The notes beneath the pieces are model-generated. The model was not told the origin of the DNA. It did not search any database and saw only the letters and a program-made list of their open reading frames with translations. From Flabesymbios commensalis (lineage: Eukaryota > Annelida > Polychaeta > Terebellida > Flabelligeridae), in the NCBI GenBank assembly GCA_964017125.1, contig OZ024908.1, forward strand, positions 63,625,965-63,689,964: a stretch of 64,000 bases of DNA, read 5' to 3'. Made by a program: the position numbers and the translations under genes. This document shows, in pieces, positions 57,013 through 64,000 of this stretch (the first letter of the stretch is position 1; each line of letters opens with the position of its first letter).

Positions 57013-60000
57013 CTGTCAAATACATTATCAAAATTAGTTTCGGAAATAAGCACACATCATAATGCATAGAAGCAACGCATAGTAGACCTACTGTGAAGCT
57101 TATGTACAAACAGACCCGATCTATTCAATGTTAATTCCATTTAATGAGATGAGATACTTTTACAAAAATCTTGTGGAGTTATCCTGGCGTAAGCAGGTAA
57201 ATACTGATTAATATGTGGAAATGTCTATAGATGTCGTGACTGACAAGTGTTAAAATAGCAACGTATAAACTAAGTATGTAACGTTAGAATTTGACTATGA
57301 GTATAAATCCTGCATACATTTTTTTTGTTGAATTCTACTTTTTTCGGGGATGTCTGTTTAACCATACAACTTAAAATCTTTAAGATCTTTTTGTACTCTT
57401 CTAAATATCATATAGCTTTTAATATTGTTTTTTACGTGCACTAGAAAAAATATTGTATATCATTTTAGGTTTCTACGCTTTCCAGAATGTCTTTTTCCTA
57501 TCATGTGGAATAACATATATATGCAGTAGCTATTTTATCTCTGGTTCTGGTGAGGGAAACATACATGTACATATCATGAAAAATCCTGTTTGCGGCTGTT
57601 TTATTTTAAGTAGCTACTATGCATATTTAAAAAACCATGTGCCTCAATATATAAATGAATAGCCTGATTGAAAGTACCGACCTGCTGTTGCTGGAATTCG
57701 TGTACTTTTCCTAGCGCCTCCATGATCTCTTCCAGTTTGTCTTCCACCGTGTTTTCCTTTCCTTCTTCCAAGCACATGGCTTGATTAAGAGGGAAAAAGT
57801 CCAGTCGCTCCTTTTTCAACTGAACAACATAACACACAAGGTTATACAAAATAACGCAATACATTTTTTACTAAGTAATACAATAACTATACAATTATGT
57901 ATTCTAAAAGCCTGTAGGCCTACATAACAAGATAAATATAACATTATTAAGCTAGTGCAAAATTGATTGTTTTATCATTTATGAGTCTCTGATCCATGTA
58001 TACAATAACTATCCATGCCTCTTAGGCTCTACTTGGTTCTTGATAGATTATTTGCATTATACACTAACACATACAATATATAATTAGGTATACAATTATG
58101 GATTTGTGTTGATATCTTACCAGATTAGCCACATATAAATCAATGGCGGAGTAGTCGTTGTCGTTCGTCTCGTGAAGATGAATGAAGTAGAAGACGTACG
58201 CCCACATATTATGCTCATTTTTCACGTGGTATTTGAAACCCTGGTAACACAATATATGGGTTATACCAGAAATAGATAACCCATTATCTATTTCTGGTTA
58301 TACTAATTAACACACAACAAAGTATAATATTGTTTGTGCCCAGCAGACACAAGACGTTGAATAAATGTTGTTTTTTAGTGATAAACGATCTCAACGTCAA
58401 ATAAACATTAATTCAACGTATGTTTGCTGGGTAGTATTTCGTGTAGGCTAAATCACTTTTATTATCAGATTATGACTGAGCTACCATACTAGCCCAAATT
58501 TTGATGATGATGATGGCAGATGTTCAGCTGCACTACGTAGGACGTAGTATATACATTATGTAAACAACAGTGGTCCCAGAAAAGAACCCGGGGGAACACC
58601 GTAATCGGTATTGGACGTTGATTGAGAATACATCGAGCAGGACAGATATCGTACAGGATCAAAGCAGTGCAAATCCGAGAGGCATTATCTGCTTACTTGT
58701 CATTATCTGCTTACTTTACAAGTAAGCAGATACCGCCTTTTGGCTTAGCAGGACAGTATCTATGCTCATACTGATGACTTTATGAAATTTAATTAAGGTC
58801 ATTTGTAGAATGAAGAGGTTTGTATGCAGACTACCAGACTATTGGCATTTTGTCAAGGTGGGACAGGATGCGTTTTGATAAGACCTTTACCATTATTGCA
58901 ATAACTATCGTTTTAATGCCGGGCCACCATCTGCGACGTTGATCTAAGATTAAACCAAAATCACGACATCACTTACTCTGCCCGATTGTTCGAAGTCATA
59001 GCTGTCCCTGCTGCAAATAAAGCAGATTTCTCTCATGTCCCTCTCTGCTGCCCACTGTAAACATCAATCACACAATATATCTAATTAACCATTCTGCTAG
59101 TCTTTCATGTTCCACAATCAATCATTTATTTATTATATAATTTATTTATTATACTGATATGTACATCATATTTGCAAGCACGGCATAAAAATTGAATTCA
59201 TCGTACCGAGCCCTTAAGGGCTTATAAGTCAACAAACATCCCAGCAAACACAAGACATTGATTCAACATCTTTCTTAAATTTCATAGCAAAATCAGGCTG
59301 CTATAGGTTAATATTTCAGTTGGTATAAATGATTACAGCCTCTTCAATTTAAAGAACATTCAATTATAAATTTCGTTTTGTCCGCAGTTCATTTCAATAT
59401 ATTCTTTTACCACAGCAAAGACGAAAATGTTGAAAATCTATTGAGCAACACCTATATATTTCGTTCGCCATCATATTTAGTCCAAACCTGGTAATCACGA
59501 TTATAGTCGTTTTTATTAACCTATTACGTCACTGATATTGGAAACGAAATGTGTTTGCAGATGATTGCTCTCAAATTGAACAAATATGGACAATTCTCAC
59601 CCACTTGACTTGTGGGTCGCGGTAGCATGACACAACTTGAGTGGGCGAAAATTTACATAATTCAATTTAGCGCTTTAAGGATTAAGAGTTCAAACAATAA
59701 ATTATCAACCCCCCCCCCCCCCCCCCAGCGTACATGAGATTGTCTCACTCATTTTGGAGGCACATAGTAGCGGCACAGCTACAATGGGTTAACCCTTACA
59801 GTGCGGGGATCGACTTTAGATGTCAGAATCTGACGTCTTTAGACGTCAGATTCTGACATCTAAAGTCTATCCCCGCACTGTAAGAGTAAAAATATTTATA
59901 ATCACCGTAGACCCATAACATAGGTACTCAAATGAATCGGAAAGATATAACTAAGACATTTATGAATATTTTTTTAAATTGGGAAAAACCTCTTTTGGTC

Positions 60001-62304
60001 TCCATGGTTTATCAAAAATAGCGCTTGAACATGTTAAACATGTTAAAAGTCCATACCTTCAAATCTCTCAACTCTGAGAAAGTGTCCACGATGATACCGA
60101 AGATAATGTTGAGGCCGATTGTAGTGAACAGGATAAAGAAGGTGACTTGGTAGACGGTGAGCATGATGAATCTGAAGAAGCTACGGTCAAGTGGATGCAG
60201 CCCAAACGCCTATAATGAAATATACAATATCCACTGATATATATCGTCCCCTTGGATATGAAAGGGTGTATCTGCCACATTACAAAGTGGCAGATACACC
60301 GTTTTTTATACAAGGGGATAACTATTGCAATTCACACCTCAAGGCGAGTGACAATATGTTATTCACGTTAAAAAATTGTCAAATAAATCCGCCAGTCATT
60401 ATTATATTCGTTCTTTTTTTTAATTATTACCACATTAAATATCAGCTTGCAAACATGTCAAAAGTGACATTAATCAGCACGATTTCAAAACAGTTGATTA
60501 TGATAAAAGTTTTGTCAAATAAATCCGCCCGTCACTATTAAATTCGTTCTTTTTTTTCAATTATTACCACATTAAATATCAGCTTTCAAACATGTCAAAA
60601 GTGATATTATTCAGCACGATTCCAACATAGTTGACCTTCATTTTGTCAAATGTGGACTCGCTTGAAGTTGTGGATCGAGAAAATTCCAACTAAACAACTC
60701 GGCGGTTAAAGGGTCTATGGTGTTATGGTTATGTGACGTGTTCTCACTAGATAATCTGTTGGATATGACAGGGTGTATCTGCCACTTCACAGAGTGGCAG
60801 ATGCACCCTTTCATATCCAGGGAGACGTATTATATATTTATAGATTATACCATGGCTAAAGTTGTTATATACATACCTCACCGATATCACCCAGTGTGCC
60901 GTATCTGAACACGGTCACCACACATTCCATCAAAGTACCACAGTACGCCGCCATGTCATTGTTGGGATCGAATAGGGGTCTGAAGAATGCAAAGCCGATC
61001 AGTCCATACACATAAATGAGCACAAGGCCCATGATGCCAACCCATAACAATGAAAGACCTGCGGAAACAGAAGGTGTTATGGCATTATTATTGCATAACC
61101 TGTTTTACAATCTTTCACTTTTCTACGGTACTAAACTACACGCTGGGATATACATGTGCGGCCTACCTTGATCAAATTTGAAGATTATATCAATATTTTA
61201 TTTCACATTACATAATACTAATTATACATCATAAACTGTTTGTTTTAAATTGCACAACGGGTAGCCAGCCTACTTGTTATCTTTTACTTCATCAAATGAA
61301 ACAGGCGTCCCCTTAAAATCTTTAATATCTCATGAGCAGAGTTTTTACTGAACGACGCTTCCACTAAAATGACACAGTCATAATCCCAATGGGCACATAC
61401 CGACGTTGTTGCGACATTGAATCTACGTCAACGACGTTGATTTACCCGGTGCTCATTGTGGCTAGTACCACACGTGTGAACATCATATTATATGATCAGC
61501 TACTTCGATGCAATCACTTAACATATCAAAACGGGTTGATGAATAGTTATATGATATAGGCACAGTTGATGTATCAGCGACATAACTATTCTATATAGTA
61601 GTAGTAAATTTTAGCTTCACGGCATTTTTCGGCACAAATGGACATAGAAGTGACATTGTAATACGATAAAAACGTTGTAGTCAAAATGATGAGATGGGTG
61701 ATGTACAGGTGATGATGTGAGGGTGGGGGTGATAGGGCATGGTGGGTTATTGAGAGCGTTTTCCTTCGCTCGCCCAAGAAGGGATTCTGGGCATGTCAGG
61801 CAGGGAATTTACCCCCCAGACATGCCCAGACTTGGGTTTCGCTATGCAATTTAAAGGGACAGGCCCAGGCTAAAATCATCAACAAATCGGTGATTTATTT
61901 TGGCTTCTTAATATGACCATGTGACCAATAGTTTTTTTTATTTTTTCTGTTGCGCATTCACCAGTTGGGCTAGATATAGAGCCGAAATTCCCGTATTTCT
62001 TATTTTTGACATGGTTGTCAAAAATTAGAAATCAGGAATTGGCAATATCGCGACAGAGGGACTATGTTCTACTCTTATTTCGAATGGCTTCAAAGGTTCT
62101 TTATAGTGCACAGTACCATAGGCAGCACTGTACACTCCAGGCATTAGAACAGTTTGGAGCTCTGTAAAGTATTATCTCACCATTCTGTGTTACTGCACGC
62201 ACCACTCCCTTCAGCAGCTGGTTATTGGCCACGATGTTAAACAGGTGGAAAGCAAACAAATATCCTTCAAACACCGAACCTCCCAGAGAGAGTACGAACA
62301 TCAA
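56707..62304 (-). CDS. ITPR-like: IP3-receptor/ryanodine-receptor family channel, C-terminal pore and tail (3' end)
   Basis: A tetrameric endoplasmic-reticulum calcium-release channel. Exons in transcript order: 62304-62181, 61058-60877, 60209-60057, 59054-58977, 58240-58121, 57819-57682, 57012-56707; 1101 bases, 366 residues plus stop. Parts in order are an S5-linker block FAFHLFNIVANNQLLKGVVR (about 16-35), a membrane segment SLLWVGIMGLVLIYVYGLIG, pore with GTLGD (95-99), S6 IGLNIIFGIIVDTFSELRDL, the family C2H2 zinc-binding motif CFIC (164-167) with H184 and H189, EHNMWAYVFYFIHLHE, a glutamate/lysine-rich possible coiled coil, and a Ser/Pro/acidic tail. EHNMWAY is closer to IP3 receptors than to ryanodine receptors. 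The pore is divergent, so it may be a less studied IP3R-type paralogue. Confidence 0.9.
57682..57819 (-). CDS. ITPR-like: ITPR-like exon (DFFP motif and putative coiled coil)
   Basis: The acceptor is TTGTTCAG; the donor CAG|GTCGGT is less usual. It reads LKKERLDFFPLNQAMCLEEG, then KENTVEDKLEEIMEALGKVH and EFQQQQ. The ERxDxFP block matches the family; the rest looks helical and glutamine-capped. Confidence 0.9.
58121..58240 (-). CDS. ITPR-like: ITPR-like exon (zinc-binding HxxxxH, EHNMWAY)
   Basis: The acceptor is TGTGTTACCAG and the donor CTG|GTAAGA; 40 codons. It reads GFKYHVKNEHNMWAYVFYFI, then HLHETNDNDYSAIDLYVANL. The two histidines complete the zinc site begun in the previous exon. Confidence 0.95.
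58339..58432. repeat. CCCAGCAAACAC MITE (family G), intronic
   Basis: CCCAGCAGACACAAGACGTT to AACGTATGTTTGCTGGG; it lies 98 bases upstream of an ITPR-like exon acceptor. Confidence 0.78.
58676..58745. repeat. GCAGTATCTGCTTAC hairpin (family F) with doubled left arm
   Basis: ATTATCTGCTTACTTGTC is repeated as ATTATCTGCTTACTTTAC before the right arm AAGTAAGCAGATACCGCC. Confidence 0.8.
58977..59054 (-). CDS. ITPR-like: ITPR-like exon (zinc-binding CxxC)
   Basis: A short 78-base exon, acceptor ATGTTTACAG, donor AGA|GTAAGT. It reads WAAERDMREICFICSRDSYD, then FEQSGR. CFIC supplies the two cysteines of the conserved C-terminal zinc site. It was found by splicing, not as an open frame. Confidence 0.93.
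59120..59260 (-). mobile_element. LINE-like 3' end followed by a family G fragment
   Basis: ATTTATTATACTGATATGTA to GAGCCCTTAAGGGCTTATAA resembles the insert at 18867-19063 and, on the minus strand, a CR1/L2-type 3' end with an ATAA-repeat tail. CCCAGCAAACACAAGACATT follows at 59239. Confidence 0.5.
59596..60045 (+). repeat. TTAA-type MITEs D (partial) and A, ending at an ITPR-like splice donor
   Basis: 59596-59690 has the D-type hairpin CACTTGACTTGTGGGTCGCG. 59789-60045 is family A, from TTAACCCTTACAGTGCGGGG through the palindrome GACGTCTTTAGACGTC. Its diverged tail comes within about a dozen bases of the donor of the S6 exon (60057). A C run is at 59709. Confidence 0.78.
60057..60209 (-). 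CDS. ITPR-like: ITPR-like exon (S6 gate)
   Basis: The acceptor is TTTCATTATAG and the donor AAG|GTATGG; 51 codons, phase 0. It reads AFGLHPLDRSFFRFIMLTVY, then QVTFFILFTTIGLNIIFGII and VDTFSELRDLK. LNxIFGxIxDTFxxLR is the S6/gate signature of IP3 and ryanodine receptors. Confidence 0.95.
60248..60317. repeat. GGGTGTATCTGCCAC hairpin (family F'), copy 1
   Basis: CCCCTTGGATATGAAAGGGT with GTATCTGCCAC pairs with GTGGCAGATACACCGTTTTT and CAAGGGG. About 40 bases upstream of the S6-exon acceptor on the gene strand. Confidence 0.85.
60380..60712 (+). repeat. TTAA-type MITE family D with internal duplication
   Basis: AAATAAATCCGCCAGTCATT to AACAGTTGA occurs twice (about 60377-60505, 60516-60640); then TTGAAGTTGTGGATCGAG and CGGCGGTTAAAGGGT. 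Confidence 0.72.
60755..60822. repeat. GGGTGTATCTGCCAC hairpin (family F'), copy 2
   Basis: TGTTGGATATGACAGGGTGT, ATCTGCCACTTC and the complementary AGAGTGGCAGATGCACCC, TTTCATATCCA. Between the pore and S6 exons, about 440 bases from copy 1. Confidence 0.85.
60877..61058 (-). CDS. ITPR-like: ITPR-like exon (S5, pore helix, selectivity filter)
   Basis: The acceptor is TTTCCGCAG and the donor GAG|GTATGT. It reads LSLLWVGIMGLVLIYVYGLI, then FDPNNDMAAYCGTLMECVVT and VFRYGTLGDIGE. The CxTLxxCxVT pore-helix signature is kept, but the usual GGGVGD filter reads YGTLGD and the pore helix is four or five residues short. Confidence 0.93.
61085..62180. other. ITPR-like intron between S5-linker and pore exons
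   Basis: It holds a GGGCACATACCGACGTTGTT/ACCCGGTGCTCATTG inverted element at 61389-61460, a hairpin CTGGGCATGTCAGGC/CAGACATGCCCAG at 61788-61830, and the dispersed GACTATGTTCTACTCTTATT...TTTATAGTGCACAGTACC block at 62058-62120. No exon seen. Confidence 0.6.
62181..62304 (-). CDS. ITPR-like: ITPR-like exon (S4-S5 linker region)
   Basis: The acceptor is TTTTCTTACAG and the donor AATG|GTGAGA. It reads LMFVLSLGGSVFEGYLFAFH, then LFNIVANNQLLKGVVRAVTQ and NG, close to the IP3R block before S5. Phase 1 at its end. The minisatellite begins at this acceptor. Confidence 0.92.
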
Positions 62305-63848
62305 CTGTAAGAAAACAGAGTATATAATATTGTCATTCAGCCTTTGAACATCAACTGTAAGAAAACATTGTATATAATATTGCCATTCAACCTTTAAACA
62401 TCAACTGTAAGAAAACATTGTATATAATATTGTCACTCAGCCTTTGAACATCAACTGTAAGAAAACAGAGTATATAATATTGTCATTCAGCCTTTGAACA
62501 TCAACTGTAAGAAAACAGAGTATATAATATTGTCATTCAGCCTTTGAACATCAACTGTAAGAAAACATTGTATATAATATTGTCATTCAACCTTTAAACA
62601 TCAACTGTAAGAAAACAGAGTATATAATATTGTCATTCAGCCTTTGAACATCAACTGTAAGAAAACAGAGTATATAATATTGTCATTCAGCCTTTGAACA
62701 TCAACTGTAAGAAAACAGAGTATATAATATTGTCATTCAGCCTTTGAAAATCAACTGTAAGAAAACATTGTATATAATATTGTCATTCAGCCTTTGAACA
62801 TCAACTGTAAGAAAACAGAGTATATAATATTGTCATTCAGCCTTTGAACATCAACTGTAAGAAAACAGAGTATATAATATTGTCATTCAGCCTTTGAACA
62901 TCAACTGTAAGAAAACAGAGTATATAATATTGTCATTCAGCCTTTGAACATCAACTGTAAGAAAACAGAGTATATAATATTGTCATTCAGCCTTTGAACA
63001 TCAACTGTAAGAAAACAGAGTATATAATATTGCCATTCAGCCTTTGAACATCAACTGTAAGAAAACAGAGTATATAATATTGTCATTCAGCCTTTGAACA
63101 TCAACTGTAAGAAAACAGAGTATATAATATTGTCATTCAGCCTTTGAACATCAACTGTAAGAAAACAGAGTATATAATATTGTCATTCAGCCTTTGAACA
63201 TCAACTGTAAGAAAACAGAGTATATAATATTGTCATTCAGCCTTTGAACATCAACTGTAAGAAAACAGAGTATATAATATTGTCATTCAGTCTTTGAACA
63301 TCAACTGTAAGAAAACAGAGTATATATTATTGTCATTCAGCCTTTGAACATCAACTGTAGGAAAACAGAGTATATAATATTGTCATTCAGCCTTTGAACA
63401 TCAACTGTAAGAAAACATTGTATATAATATTGTCATTCAGCCTTTGAACATCAACTGTAAGAAAACATTGTATATAATATTGTCATTCAGCCTTTGAACA
63501 TCAACTGTAAGAAAACAGACTATATAATATTGTCATTCAGCCTTTGAACATCAACTGTAAGAAAACAGAGTATATAATATTGTCATTCAGCCTTTGAACA
63601 TCAACTGTAAGAAAACATTGTATATAATATTGTCATTCAGCCTTTGAACATCAACTGTAAGAAAACAGAGTATATAATATTGTCATTCAGCCTTTGAACA
63701 TCAACTGTAAGAAAACAGAGTATATAATATTGTCATTCAGCCTTTGAACATCAACTGTAAGAAAACAGAGTATATAATATTGTCATTCAGCCTTTGAACA
63801 TCAACTGTAAGAAAACTAGAGTATATACTATTGTCATTCAGCCTTTGA
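62299..63848. repeat. 50-bp minisatellite, about 31 copies, made of 3' splice-site units
   Basis: Near-perfect tandem units of 50 bases run from inside the exon start to about 63848. Read on the gene strand each unit holds TGAATGAC, a pyrimidine-rich TCTGTTTTCTTACAG and then TTGATGTTC, which equals the first nine bases of the adjoining exon. Units differ mainly at one site (ACAGAG, the majority, versus ACATTG, about seven copies) and by scattered single changes. The array ends against a TTAA-type MITE at about 63846. Confidence 0.97.
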
Positions 63849-64000
63849 AGCGCTGAAATATTCTATACAAACAGTGAGAAAAAAATACAGAGTTAATATT
63901 TAAAATGGTCGTAGACCCATAACATAGGTATTCAAATGAAGCGGAAAGCGCTAACCGAGACATTTACGATGATTTCAAATTGGAGAAAACCTTTTGGTCT
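63846..64000 (-). repeat. TTAA-type MITE family A, cut by the window end
   Basis: GTAGACCCATAACATAGGTA, TTCAAATGAAGCGGAAAGCG and TCAAATTGGAGAAAACC match the family A body. It directly follows the 50-bp array. Confidence 0.75.

Noticed and set aside
56593-57037. Plus-strand frames over the ITPR-like last exon
   Set aside because: Shadows of the minus-strand exon, which has splice sites and family context.
62299-63848. CRISPR-like array
   Set aside because: Units are directly tandem without spacers, in an animal intron.

Overview
The window is intron-rich animal DNA, AT-rich and loaded with repeats, and it fits a marine invertebrate. Three host genes can be read by splicing conserved protein segments across canonical splice sites. 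The species cannot be fixed from the sequence. The bipartite tRNA-SINEs, the abundant small DNA transposons and the marked excess of the octamer TAGGCCTA suit a non-vertebrate marine animal, but that is inference.

Layout. (1) 1-13430, plus strand: the last nine coding exons of PIK3C3 (Vps34, class III phosphatidylinositol 3-kinase), ending in a 15-base exon that encodes YWRK and stop. Its introns hold at least three 1.3-1.4 kb elements with TACCGTA ends and many small hairpin elements. (2) 13431-31765: about 18 kb with no recognised host gene. It holds tandem repeats (about 170, 233, 385, 26 and 21 bp units), MITEs, a hAT-like GTACT-rich end and a decayed repeat-encoded protein near 22.7-23.2 kb. 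(3) 31766-43601, minus strand: a complete gene in eight coding exons for a 446-residue FAD-dependent oxidoreductase of the DAO superfamily. One short exon (41743-41808), carrying the conserved GMAHTGFDA loop, lies in no long reading frame. The last intron holds a broken Penelope-like reverse transcriptase and a 300-bp GGTT microsatellite. (4) 43602-56272: about 13 kb of intergenic DNA with a pogo-like element, a LINE interrupted by a SINE, and a transposon carrying a long inverted repeat split by another SINE. (5) 56273-64000, minus strand: the 3' end of an IP3-receptor/ryanodine-receptor family channel (S5 to C-terminus, seven exons), with an extra diverged copy of the last coding exon and a 31-copy, 50-bp minisatellite.

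The strongest signals for a second look are these. The minisatellite is built from the channel gene's own 3' splice site plus the first nine bases of the exon. The channel's selectivity filter departs from the family consensus. Its terminal exon is duplicated. Two 78-bp palindromes, 96% identical, lie 24 and 58 bases upstream of splice acceptors in two different genes. Several hairpin families share one CAGATA core. Most small repeats begin and end in TTAA-CCCTT, as in piggyBac-type MITEs, yet carry one large hairpin near only one end.
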